Assembly (NCBI GenBank): GCA_900554715.1
Contig: USIN01000103.1
Coordinates: 1 to 6,699 of the forward strand
Length of the DNA stretch: 6,699 nt
Origin: an uncultured Bacteroidales bacterium
GTDB taxonomy: Bacteria; Bacteroidota; Bacteroidia; Bacteroidales; Muribaculaceae
Direction of reading: 5' to 3'
Shown: positions 1 through 6,639 of the stretch, one piece after another
How positions within the stretch are numbered: position 1 is the first letter of the stretch
Layout of the letters: each line of letters opens with the position of its first letter
Position numbers and translations under genes: made by a program
The notes under the pieces: generated by a model
Databases searched by the model: none
Seen by the model: only the letters and a program-made list of their open reading frames with translations
What the model was told of the DNA's origin: nothing

Positions 1-2
1 TA

Positions 3-551
3 GAGCCGAAGAGTCTGGCGATGCTGACCGAATATGTCGGCACCGATATGTCGCGGCTCCACAACGAAGTCGACAAACTGGCCGTGGCCCTCGGCCGCGG
101 CGCAACGATAACACCCGAATCTATCGAAAGGAATATCGGATTCAGCAAAGATTTCAACAACTTCGAGCTTATCAACGCGCTTGCAGCTCACAACGGAGCC
201 AAAGCCTACCGCATTATCGAGTTTTTCCGCGCCAACCCGAAGTCGAACCCCTTCGTAATGACAATAAGCGCCATATTCAATTTCTTCAGCGACCTGATGA
301 TATTCCATTTCTCGCGCGACAAATCGCCGGCGGCGCTCGTGGCCGCAATGGGGCTTCGCAGCGAATGGCAGCTGAAGAACTACACAGGGGCGGCCCGCAA
401 CTACAATGCTTATAAAGTCATCGAAATAATCGGCGCCATCCGCGAAGCCGACACCCGCAGCAAAGGCATAGGCTCGCGCGTCGATCCTTATGACGCGCTC
501 CACGATCTGGTATTCAGGATTCTCAACGCTCAGGGCATTCTCCCCGTCTGA
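3..551 (+). CDS. holA: DNA polymerase III subunit delta, C-terminal part (partial at left edge)
   Basis: This is the clamp-loader subunit that opens the beta sliding clamp so it can be placed on primed DNA during replication. The reading frame is already open at base 3 and runs to a TGA at 549-551, so the gene begins outside the window. The ATG at 21 is internal. About 182 residues are visible, roughly the last half of a protein of about 340 residues. They should cover the end of the lid domain and the helical collar domain that binds the other loader subunits. Family-typical segments are LTEYVGTDMSRLHNEVDKL near the start, IGFSKDFNNFEL in the middle, and then NPKSNPF followed by a helix-rich stretch ending in LVFRILNAQG. 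The N-terminal clamp-binding domain is not in the window. The last 22 bases overlap the end of the convergent epimerase gene. I see no good terminator after it. Recognition rests on residue patterns rather than a search, but the match is strong. Confidence 0.9.
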   Translation, partial: EPKSLAMLTEYVGTDMSRLHNEVDKLAVALGRGATITPESIERNIGFSKDFNNFELINALAAHNGAKAYRIIEFFRANPKSNPFVMTISAIFNFFSDLMIFHFSRDKSPAALVAAMGLRSEWQLKNYTGAARNYNAYKVIEIIGAIREADTRSKGIGSRVDPYDALHDLVFRILNAQGILPV

Positions 552-1675
552 ACCGGCTCGACACCTATGCCGGGAAGCGACGGCAGAGTTATGCGGCCGT
601 CGACAACCGACACTCCGCGGAAACGGTCGTTCGCAATGAGAAGATTCCCGTCGAGATCGGCATAGTCGGCCAGCGGCGAAAGCTGGGCAGCCGCACTTAC
701 GCCACACGACGTCTCGGTCATACAGCCCAACATCACCTTCATCCCGAGCGCACGCGCCAGTGTTGCCATCTGATAAGCCTCATGGAGACCGGTCGACTTC
801 ATCAGCTTTATATTTATTCCATGGCATGTGCCCTTTAGCGGCGCAATGTCGGCCAGACGTTTCACCCCCTCGTCGGTAATAATCGGAAGCGGCGACCGCT
901 CGGTCAGCCATGCCATATCGTCGAGAGCCATTTTGTCGAAAGGCTGCTCAACAAAGATGCAGCCGCGTCCGGCAAGCCAGTGACACATATCAAGAGCATA
1001 CTCGCGGTCTTTCCATCCCTGGTTAGCATCGACACATATAGGGACATCAGGCCTCTTCTGCCGGATAATATCGACGAGCATCCTGTCGTTGTCGAGCCCC
1101 ATTTTGACCTTCAGCACCTTATACGGCATAGCCTCATCGACTTTCTGCCTGATAACCTCGGGAGTGTCCATCCCGATAGTAAACGACGTGTTCGGCGTCT
1201 TAGCGGGGTTAAGCCCCCAGATACGGTGCCACGGCTGTCCCATCAGTTTGCCTGTCAGATCGTGAAGCGCGATGTCGACAGCAGCCTTCGCCGCGCAGTT
1301 CCCATCGGCGATACCGTCGAGATAATCATGAATGTCCTCAATAAGAAACGGGTCGGAGAACTGACCCAGATCAACCTTGCCGAGAAAACCGGTCACACTG
1401 TCGACGCTCTCGCCGAGATACGGCGGCATCGAGGCCTCGCCATAGCCCGTCACGCCGTCATAGCTGATCTCGACCTGAACGTCGGGCGTTGTCGTCCGGG
1501 AATTGCGGGCCAGATTGAACGCATGACGCAGTTTCAGCTCATAGGGAAAGAAACGCATCTCCATCCGCGGCCTTTTTACCACAGCAGGCACCCCGACCGC
1601 GGCAATCGCCCGCTCGGGAATCATGGCCCCGGCTGTCGCCGCAGCCGCCGCCACCAGAAAATCTCGTCGGTTCAT
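530..1675 (-). CDS. Tat-exported dipeptide epimerase (L-Ala-D/L-Glu epimerase type, enolase superfamily)
   Basis: This 381-residue enzyme probably interconverts epimers at the second residue of dipeptides, such as L-Ala-D-Glu released from peptidoglycan, using Mg2+ and two lysine bases. The enolase-superfamily residues of this family are all visible: the KVK pair (K189, K191), metal ligands D216 (VDANQGW), E243 (VEQPF) and D268 (TDEG), the opposite lysine K290 (NIKLMK), and the substrate-binding D340-L-D342. The N-terminal capping domain occupies about residues 38-150, followed by the barrel. Residues 1-25 look like a twin-arginine signal: MNRRDFL, an alanine-rich weakly hydrophobic core, and a possible cleavage site after AIA at 23-25. 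No lipobox cysteine is present. An export signal is unusual compared with the cytosolic Bacillus subtilis and E. coli enzymes. The ATG at 1673-1675 is chosen because it supplies the complete signal; a start at M18 would remove it. Substrate specificity in this family varies (acidic, hydrophobic or cationic dipeptides) and cannot be fixed from the sequence. The gene lies 59 bases after the methyltransferase on the same strand and has its own likely -7 box. Confidence 0.88.
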   Translation of the reverse strand: MNRRDFLVAAAAATAGAMIPERAIAAVGVPAVVKRPRMEMRFFPYELKLRHAFNLARNSRTTTPDVQVEISYDGVTGYGEASMPPYLGESVDSVTGFLGKVDLGQFSDPFLIEDIHDYLDGIADGNCAAKAAVDIALHDLTGKLMGQPWHRIWGLNPAKTPNTSFTIGMDTPEVIRQKVDEAMPYKVLKVKMGLDNDRMLVDIIRQKRPDVPICVDANQGWKDREYALDMCHWLAGRGCIFVEQPFDKMALDDMAWLTERSPLPIITDEGVKRLADIAPLKGTCHGINIKLMKSTGLHEAYQMATLARALGMKVMLGCMTETSCGVSAAAQLSPLADYADLDGNLLIANDRFRGVSVVDGRITLPSLPGIGVEPVQTGRMP

Positions 1676-1679
1676 ACCC

Positions 1680-1687
1680 CAAAGATA
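1680..1687 (-). promoter_or_regulatory. Likely -7 promoter box of the epimerase gene
   Basis: Read on the minus strand, the bases are TATCTTTG, an exact match to the Bacteroidetes -7 consensus TAnnTTTG. Only four bases separate the box from the ATG. The expected transcription start, a few bases beyond the final G, therefore falls at or next to the ATG and predicts a leaderless or nearly leaderless mRNA. There is no clean -33 TTTG at the usual 19-21 bp; the nearest is a one-mismatch TCTG at about 17 bp. Experimental start mapping would settle it. Confidence 0.5.
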
Positions 1688-1716
1688 GCAATTATTCCCG
1701 AAAACAGAGGCCGGAA

Positions 1717-1743
1717 TTATAAGTCTTATAAATCTTATAAATC
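1717..1743. repeat. 9-bp tandem repeat, three copies, spanning a stop codon
   Basis: On the plus strand the units are TTATAAGTC, TTATAAATC and TTATAAATC, with one difference in the first copy. On the minus strand each unit reads GAT/GAC-TTA-TAA, that is Asp-Leu-stop. The copy at 1735-1743 supplies the last two residues and the stop of the methyltransferase. The other two lie just downstream in the same frame and would give two further stops. Slipped-strand duplication is the simplest origin. The tract is AT-rich inside GC-rich surroundings and lies upstream of the epimerase promoter. Confidence 0.85.
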
Positions 1744-2871
1744 TTCAGCGGCTCTTTGAGGAGCGCCGAGCAGAAGCAACAGCTTGCGCGAGCGCGAACG
1801 TGCGCCGATTATCCTGACATTGCCGTCGCCGCCGCGCCGTATGCCTAGACGCTTGCGGAGTTCTTCGGCCGACATGACGAAATTTCTGACCGCTACATCT
1901 GCCGCATCGCAGCCGAGCTCGCGGCCGGCCCGTTTACCCCACTCCACTACTTTCACAATCGGCCTGATCTCTCCGGGAAAACCTTCAGACGGCGTATCGC
2001 CTACATAGAGATGCGTGTCTGGAGCAAGCGCCGAAAGCCCGAACCTCTCCGACATCAGGCGGAATGCTCCCGACTTCAGCATGGCCGCCGAAGGCTCATG
2101 GAGCCACTGTCCGGCTTCGGGTTCTGCAAAGCATATTTCGGCGGCAGCCTCGTTTTCAGGGGAGAAAGAAAATTCAGGACTTTCGCTGTCGATGACCCGC
2201 GTCAGGCCCGAGCCCGGAATGACAGCCGTCAGCTCCTTACACTCATTCGACTCGCCATATACGATTATGTCGGCGTCGCCGCCGAGTTCCGTCCTCATCC
2301 GCGATATGTCGAGCATCGGCGATGCCTTTATTATAACGCGCGTTGCCCGCTCTCGCAGCAGCGGCAGCAGCTCTACGACGTTCGGACTGCAATCCGCCAG
2401 AGCGAACAGCCGCCTGCCGTCGCGTCCACGCCGCGCCGGATCGATAAAAATGACATCGAATTTCCTGTCGGTCACGCGCAACCACTCGGTAGAATCAGCG
2501 CATACCCCCTCGACATTATCAAGTCCGAGCGCACGCGCATTCATGTTGACAGCCTCCGCACAGCGGGAATCGATGTCGATCGCGGTCACCGACGAAGCGC
2601 GCCGCGCTATATGGAAGGCGTCGATGCCAAGACCGCAGGTCATGTCGAGGACTGACGATCCCGGCTCGACAAGAGCGGCATGGAGCGCGGCGAGATGGTC
2701 GCCGGTGGCCTGTTCGGCCGACAGCGCCGTAGGAAAACGGAATTCGCTGCAGCTGAGTGTCAGCGGCAGTTTCGAAGCCGCGCGCTCGCGCAGTTCGGCC
2801 TGAAGGATGGCATCAAGTCTGGCCGGATCGCCGGCCGCGGCGAGGCGCTCTCTGTTATAGTCAGCCGCCAT
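1735..2871 (-). CDS. Class I SAM-dependent methyltransferase, THUMP-like/PG_1098 family
   Basis: This predicted methyltransferase has 378 residues when read from the ATG at 2869-2871. Its target is unknown; the THUMP-like C-terminal region suggests RNA, but that is inference. Visible landmarks, numbered from this start, are an N-terminal helical region (about 1-60), the SAM-binding motif I VLDMTCGLGIDAF at about 74-86, an acidic strand end AIDID at about 97-101, and a motif IV of the form FIDPARR at about 142-148. Next come the family blocks DCSPNVVEL, IIKASPMLDI and NECKEL. The rest (about 220-378) contains the ferredoxin-like and THUMP-like segments, ending in a basic stretch RSRSRKLLLLLG. 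The frame stays open upstream to an ATG at 2928, but those 19 extra codons would run through a perfect hairpin and touch a promoter-like box, so the later start is preferred. A short 5' leader and an AT-rich repeat at the stop flank the gene. It is probably transcribed separately from the etf operon. Confidence 0.8.
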   Translation of the reverse strand: MAADYNRERLAAAGDPARLDAILQAELRERAASKLPLTLSCSEFRFPTALSAEQATGDHLAALHAALVEPGSSVLDMTCGLGIDAFHIARRASSVTAIDIDSRCAEAVNMNARALGLDNVEGVCADSTEWLRVTDRKFDVIFIDPARRGRDGRRLFALADCSPNVVELLPLLRERATRVIIKASPMLDISRMRTELGGDADIIVYGESNECKELTAVIPGSGLTRVIDSESPEFSFSPENEAAAEICFAEPEAGQWLHEPSAAMLKSGAFRLMSERFGLSALAPDTHLYVGDTPSEGFPGEIRPIVKVVEWGKRAGRELGCDAADVAVRNFVMSAEELRKRLGIRRGGDGNVRIIGARSRSRKLLLLLGAPQRAAEDL

Positions 2872-2890
2872 AGATCTATCCGATAAAGCA

Positions 2891-2925
2891 GTGTGTCGGA
2901 GGGCATCATCCGTCCTCCGACACAC
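2891..2925 (-). terminator. Perfect 12-bp stem hairpin after the etf-acd operon
   Basis: GTGTGTCGGAGG at 2891-2902 is perfectly complementary to CCTCCGACACAC at 2914-2925, with an 11-base loop. It lies 24 bases beyond the stop of the acyl-CoA dehydrogenase and just before the methyltransferase start, so it probably ends the etfB-etfA-acd transcript. On the minus strand the stem is followed by TGCTTTATC, a poor U-tract, so termination may be partial, or the hairpin may act as an mRNA 3'-end stabiliser. Confidence 0.7.
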
Positions 2926-2933
2926 CAAAGTTA
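2926..2933 (-). promoter_or_regulatory. Possible -7 promoter box of the methyltransferase gene
   Basis: The minus strand reads TAACTTTG, an exact match to the Bacteroidetes -7 consensus TAnnTTTG. It sits 54 bases before the chosen methyltransferase ATG and directly abuts the 5' arm of the terminator hairpin. The expected transcription start would lie inside that arm. No TTTG is found at the normal -33 distance, which weakens the call. Confidence 0.4.
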
Positions 2934-2949
2934 TTTAATCAAATGAGTT

Positions 2950-4650
2950 TCAGGCTTTATAGGCCTCCATGTCCTCGACACGGAAATTGGCGATGAAATC
3001 GGCGTGTTTCACGATGTCGGCCTGCGCCATCTTCACGTAGACTTCGAGCGACTTGTCGAACATATCGTTGCGGTTGGCATCGAGCAGCAGAAGCGACGAC
3101 ATGACAACATCGGCGGCCATCTCGACGAGGCGGCGGGCCACGAACGAAACATATTGGTCATCCTTGACTTCCTCGACCTTGGCCAGAGTTTCGGTATATG
3201 CCTTGAACATCTCTTTGATGGTGTTCTTGGTTCCTTCAAGACGCTGATCGACCTCGGTGTTGAGATATTCCTCGATGAGGTTCGTGTAGGTTCCGGTAGT
3301 GACGTGGCGGATTGCGGCGACAACCTGAAGCTGGGTCGTACCTTCGTAAATCGAAGTGATTCGGGCATCGCGGTAGATACGCTCGCAGGTATAGTCTTTC
3401 ATGAAGCCCGAACCGCCGTGAATCTGAATGCAGTCGTAGGCGTTCTGGTTGCAATATTCGCTGCCCATGCCTTTGGCCATTGGAGTCAGGGCGTCGGCAC
3501 GACGGCTGTAGAACTTCATTTCCTTGCGCTCGTCGGGGGTCAGCGAACGTTCGCGGGCAATATCCTCGTAGGCCTTGTAGAGATCGACATAGCGGGCAGT
3601 TTCATAGAGAAGCGAGCGGCTGGCGTCGAGTTTGGCTTTCATAACCGAAAGCATCTCGAATACAGCGGGGAAATCTATGATAGCCTTGCCGAACTGACGG
3701 CGGTCGCGTGCATAAGCCAGCGCCTCGCGATAGGCAAGCTCGCTGACACCGACACTCTGTGCGGCAATTCCCAGACGGGCACCGTTCATCAGGGCCATTA
3801 CATATTTGATAAGACCGAGGCGGCGCGATCCGCAAAGCTCAGCTTTGGCGTTCTTGAACACAAGTTCGCAGGTGGGGCTGCCTTTGATACCCATCTTGTT
3901 CTCGATACGGCGGACGGTAACACCGCCGTCGCGCTTGTCGTAGATGAACATCGACAGGCCGCGACCGTCGCGGGTGCCCTCTTCACTGCGGGCAAGCACG
4001 AGATGTATGTCGCTGTCGCCGTTGGTGATGAAGCGCTTGACACCGTTGAGGCGCCATGTTCCGTCGGGCTGCTCGGTTGCCTTGAGCATTACGCTCTGGA
4101 GGTCGGAACCGGCATCAGGCTCGGTAAGGTCCATCGACATGGTCTCGCCGTTGCAGACGCGGGTTATATAACGCTGTTTCTGATCTTCGTCGGCAAACTC
4201 ATAGATCGTCTCGGCGCAGTCCTGAAGGCCCCAGAGGTTTTCGAAGCCTGTGTCGGCACGGCTGACAATATCAGCGGCCATGATATACGGAGTGATCGGG
4301 AAATTCAGTCCACCGAAGCGACGCGGCATTGCCATGCCCATGAGACCGGCCTTGCGGCACTTGTCGAGGTTCTCGACAGTTCCCGGAGCATATTCGACGT
4401 GTCCGTCGACAACCTTCGGGCCTTCCTGATCGACTGATTCGGCGTTTTCAGCAATTGTAGTTCCGCAGACGTCGCCGACGATATCGAGCACGCGGTCGTA
4501 GCTGTCGATGGCGTCTTCGTAGTCCATGGGAGCATAGTCATATTTCTCGGCGTCGGTATAGTCGCGCTCCTTGAGGGCGACTATCTTGCGCATCAGCGGA
4601 TGGGTCAGATGATGCTTCAGCGCCGGGTTGTCGGTATAAAAATTAGCCAT
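2950..4650 (-). CDS. Acyl-CoA dehydrogenase, long form with C-terminal extension
   Basis: This FAD enzyme is expected to oxidise an acyl-CoA to the 2-enoyl-CoA, or to run in reverse, exchanging electrons with the ETF encoded just upstream. It has 566 residues, against about 380 for the classical family. The first 60-70 residues are an N-terminal extension and about 450-566 form an extra helical domain like that of long acyl-CoA dehydrogenases such as FadE5 and DmdC. Visible motifs are the first family signature LTEPDAGSD (175-183), the FAD-contacting RRQFG (317-321), the second signature IHGGSGF (410-416), and IYEGTTQLQ (434-442), in which E436 aligns with the catalytic glutamate of medium-chain acyl-CoA dehydrogenase. 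The start at 4650 lies seven bases after the etfA stop, with no competing start. The chain length of the substrate cannot be read from the sequence, and DmdC-like or amino-acid-derived substrates are alternatives. It is the last gene of the operon and is followed by a strong hairpin. Confidence 0.9.
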   Translation of the reverse strand: MANFYTDNPALKHHLTHPLMRKIVALKERDYTDAEKYDYAPMDYEDAIDSYDRVLDIVGDVCGTTIAENAESVDQEGPKVVDGHVEYAPGTVENLDKCRKAGLMGMAMPRRFGGLNFPITPYIMAADIVSRADTGFENLWGLQDCAETIYEFADEDQKQRYITRVCNGETMSMDLTEPDAGSDLQSVMLKATEQPDGTWRLNGVKRFITNGDSDIHLVLARSEEGTRDGRGLSMFIYDKRDGGVTVRRIENKMGIKGSPTCELVFKNAKAELCGSRRLGLIKYVMALMNGARLGIAAQSVGVSELAYREALAYARDRRQFGKAIIDFPAVFEMLSVMKAKLDASRSLLYETARYVDLYKAYEDIARERSLTPDERKEMKFYSRRADALTPMAKGMGSEYCNQNAYDCIQIHGGSGFMKDYTCERIYRDARITSIYEGTTQLQVVAAIRHVTTGTYTNLIEEYLNTEVDQRLEGTKNTIKEMFKAYTETLAKVEEVKDDQYVSFVARRLVEMAADVVMSSLLLLDANRNDMFDKSLEVYVKMAQADIVKHADFIANFRVEDMEAYKA

Positions 4651-4657
4651 GGCTTAT

Positions 4658-5686
4658 TTATTTCGAATTTTTCTTGTAGTACTTGATGAGTTTCGGCACA
4701 ACATCTTCAACCGTGCCTGTAATGACAACGTCGGCGATCTTGTTGATAGGAGCGTCGGGATCGTTGTTGATAGAAATGATCATTGCGCTCTCCTGCATTC
4801 CGGCAATATGCTGGATCTGACCTGAGATACCGCAGGCGATATAGAGCTTCGGACGCACTGTGACACCGGTCTGGCCGATCTGGCGGCAATGCTCTGCAAA
4901 GCCGGCGTCGACGGCCGCACGCGAAGCGCCGACTTCCGCACCGATAGTGTCGGCAAGCTTGAACAGCAGGTCGAAATTCTCTTTCGAGCCTACGCCGTAA
5001 CCGCCGGCCACAATGATGGGCGAATTCTTGATGTTTACTTTCGATTTCTCGATGTGGCGGTCGATGATTTCGACAACGAAATCGGTGTCAGATACATATT
5101 TGTTGACGTCGAGGTTGACGACTTCGCCTTTGTGATCGGGGTTGTAGATCTCTTTTTTCATCACGCCCTCGCGTACTGTAGCCATCTGCGGGCGGCAGTC
5201 GGGATTGACGATGGTAGCGACGATGTTGCCGCCGAACGCCGGACGAATCTGATAGAGCAGGTTGGTATATTCCTTGCCTGTCTTGGGATCTTTGTGATCG
5301 CCGATTTCGAGCGATGTGCAGTCGGCGGTAAGACCGCTGTGGAGACACGATGATACGCGGGGACCGAGATCACGGCCGATGCAGGTTGCGCCCATCAGAC
5401 AAATCTGAGGCTTGATTTCCTTGAAGAGGTTGATAAGCACGGCTGCATGAGGATTCGAAGTGTAGGGGAAGAGACGGGCGTCTTCGACCTTATAGAGCTT
5501 GTCTACGCCATAGGGGAAAACCTGGTTCTCGATGTCTTTGAGATTGTCGCCGATAACTACTGCTTCGAGTTTGATGCCGAGACGGTCGGCAAGTACACGG
5601 CCTTTGGTGAGAAGTTCAAGGCTTACGTCTGCGACTTTGCCTTCGTCATATTCGCAGTAAACGATAAGATTATTTTTGTCTGCCAT
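4658..5686 (-). CDS. etfA: Electron transfer flavoprotein subunit alpha
   Basis: EtfA binds the mobile FAD that shuttles electrons between the EtfB site and the partner acyl-CoA dehydrogenase in the cytoplasm. The 342-residue length is normal. An N-terminal ETF domain starts with NLIVYCEYDEGKV. The C-terminal FAD domain carries the full family pattern: AGGYGVGSKENF (227-238), VGASRAAVDAG (252-262, with R256), QIGQTGVTVRPK (269-280), YIACGISGQIQHIAGM (282-297) and the adenine-side INNDPDAPI (306-314). No ferredoxin-type cysteine cluster is fused at the N-terminus. The gene starts 24 bases after the etfB stop and ends seven bases before the dehydrogenase ATG, which indicates one transcript. The upstream bases are AT-rich rather than a classical ribosome-binding site, as is usual in this phylum. 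Confidence 0.95.
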   Translation of the reverse strand: MADKNNLIVYCEYDEGKVADVSLELLTKGRVLADRLGIKLEAVVIGDNLKDIENQVFPYGVDKLYKVEDARLFPYTSNPHAAVLINLFKEIKPQICLMGATCIGRDLGPRVSSCLHSGLTADCTSLEIGDHKDPKTGKEYTNLLYQIRPAFGGNIVATIVNPDCRPQMATVREGVMKKEIYNPDHKGEVVNLDVNKYVSDTDFVVEIIDRHIEKSKVNIKNSPIIVAGGYGVGSKENFDLLFKLADTIGAEVGASRAAVDAGFAEHCRQIGQTGVTVRPKLYIACGISGQIQHIAGMQESAMIISINNDPDAPINKIADVVITGTVEDVVPKLIKYYKKNSK

Positions 5687-5710
5687 AATTTCTAATGTTT
5701 ATGATGAAGG

Positions 5711-6583
5711 TTAGCCGATGGTATGGTTTGCAATCAGTTCTTTGACGAGGTTTTCGATCTGCTCGTCGTTGTTTTCAAGGCAAAGGCTTTCTTTGGCGGT
5801 GAAGACAACGTTCTCGATGGCTTTCACCTTTGTGGGTGAGCCTGCAAGACCGATTTGCTCGGGATCTGCTTCAACAAAAGCGGCGCTCCACTCCTGGATG
5901 TTGAGGTAAGGTCTTGCGTCAACAAAAGCCTGAGCTTCGGGAGTAAGTTTTGCTTTTTCGCTGGGCGATACGGCATATTTATATTTCATCAGTCGACGTG
6001 CGTTGCGGGGACGGCAGTCGGCGGCAGAGCCGTTGACAGTAACGACGCAGGGCAGGGGAGCCTTGACGGTCTCGACACCATGCTCGAGTCGGCGTTTTAT
6101 CGTAACATGACCGTCAGCGAGGTCTACGACTTCCTCAGCATAGGTGACCTGAGGAATACCGAGTTTTTCAGCAATCTGCGGACCTACCTGTGCTGTATCG
6201 CCGTCAATAGCCTGACGGCCGCCGAGGATGATGTCGTAGTTGCCGAATTTTTTCACTGCCTGAGCGAGTGAATAGGAAGTGGCAAGGGTATCGGCGCCGC
6301 CGAGTGTACGGTCGGTGAGCACGATTCCGCCGTCTGCACCTCTGTAAATAGCTTCACGGATGATTTCTGATGCTCTGGGGAGACCCATGGTGAGCAGTGT
6401 CACAGTCGAACCGGGATTATTGTCTTTGATTCTAAGGGCTTGCTCGAGAGCATTAAGGTCTTCGGGGTTAAAGATAGCAGGGAGAGCGGCGCGGTTGATC
6501 GTGCCGTCTTCCTTCATCGCATCTTTGCCGACATTGCGGGTATCAGGCACCTGCTTTGCCAGCACAATGATGTTTAAACTCAT
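5711..6583 (-). CDS. etfB: Electron transfer flavoprotein subunit beta (bifurcating-like type)
   Basis: EtfB is the 290-residue partner of EtfA and is the first gene of the operon. Family features are AKQVPDT (9-15), FNPEDLNALEQAL (38-50), REAIYRGADGGIVL (76-89) and GSPTKV (248-253). It also has GGADTLATS (95-103) and GRQAIDGDTAQVGP (122-135). These two blocks are typical of EtfB proteins that hold FAD and NADH for electron bifurcation, as in clostridial butyryl-CoA dehydrogenase/Etf. At the same places human EtfB has AMP-binding-type residues instead. Use of NADH is therefore likely, but bifurcation itself is inferred. The ATG at 6581-6583 is the natural start, giving the usual MSLNIIVLAKQVPDT N-terminus. 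It has an AT-rich leader of about 50 bases and a good promoter upstream. Confidence 0.95.
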   Translation of the reverse strand: MSLNIIVLAKQVPDTRNVGKDAMKEDGTINRAALPAIFNPEDLNALEQALRIKDNNPGSTVTLLTMGLPRASEIIREAIYRGADGGIVLTDRTLGGADTLATSYSLAQAVKKFGNYDIILGGRQAIDGDTAQVGPQIAEKLGIPQVTYAEEVVDLADGHVTIKRRLEHGVETVKAPLPCVVTVNGSAADCRPRNARRLMKYKYAVSPSEKAKLTPEAQAFVDARPYLNIQEWSAAFVEADPEQIGLAGSPTKVKAIENVVFTAKESLCLENNDEQIENLVKELIANHTIG

Positions 6584-6594
6584 AATTATAATGC

Positions 6595-6608
6595 AATAAT
6601 TAATTATT
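6595..6608. repeat. 14-bp perfect AT palindrome in the etfB leader
   Basis: AATAATTAATTATT is its own reverse complement and lies 11 bases upstream of the etfB ATG, inside the predicted untranslated leader. It could be a regulator site or a weak hairpin, but in such an AT-rich stretch a palindrome of this length may be mere low complexity. Confidence 0.35.
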
Positions 6609-6639
6609 AAATAATTTCAAGTAGTGTTGAATAAGGAGA

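Noticed and set aside
553..573. A CCGGC/GCCGG inverted repeat just after the holA stop, considered as a terminator.
   Set aside because: It has only five base pairs, an 11-base loop and no T-tract, and it lies in the coding sequence of the convergent gene, so chance is the better explanation.
1688..1720. A short inverted repeat (ATTCC/GGAAT, minus strand) between the methyltransferase and the epimerase, considered as a terminator.
   Set aside because: The stem is about five base pairs with a long loop and no T-tract following it, so it is not supported.
980..1759. A 259-codon plus-strand frame antisense to the epimerase.
   Set aside because: The opposite strand has the complete catalytic set of a known family. 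This frame gives a low-complexity, motif-free product and runs through the tandem repeat.
2015..2803. A 262-codon plus-strand frame antisense to the methyltransferase, rich in Ser and Arg.
   Set aside because: It is a shadow of a GC-rich gene. The Ser/Arg-rich composition is typical of a wrong-frame translation and no domain is visible.
2872..2928. An upstream methyltransferase start at 2928 adding 19 residues.
   Set aside because: The added codons are the terminator hairpin and part of a promoter-like box. The extra residues look unlike an N-terminus of the family, so the ATG at 2869-2871 is preferred.
3004..4437. A 477-codon open frame on the plus strand, antisense to the acyl-CoA dehydrogenase.
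   Set aside because: It lies wholly within a clearly recognised gene, its translation shows no family motifs, and long antisense frames are expected from the codon bias of such genes.
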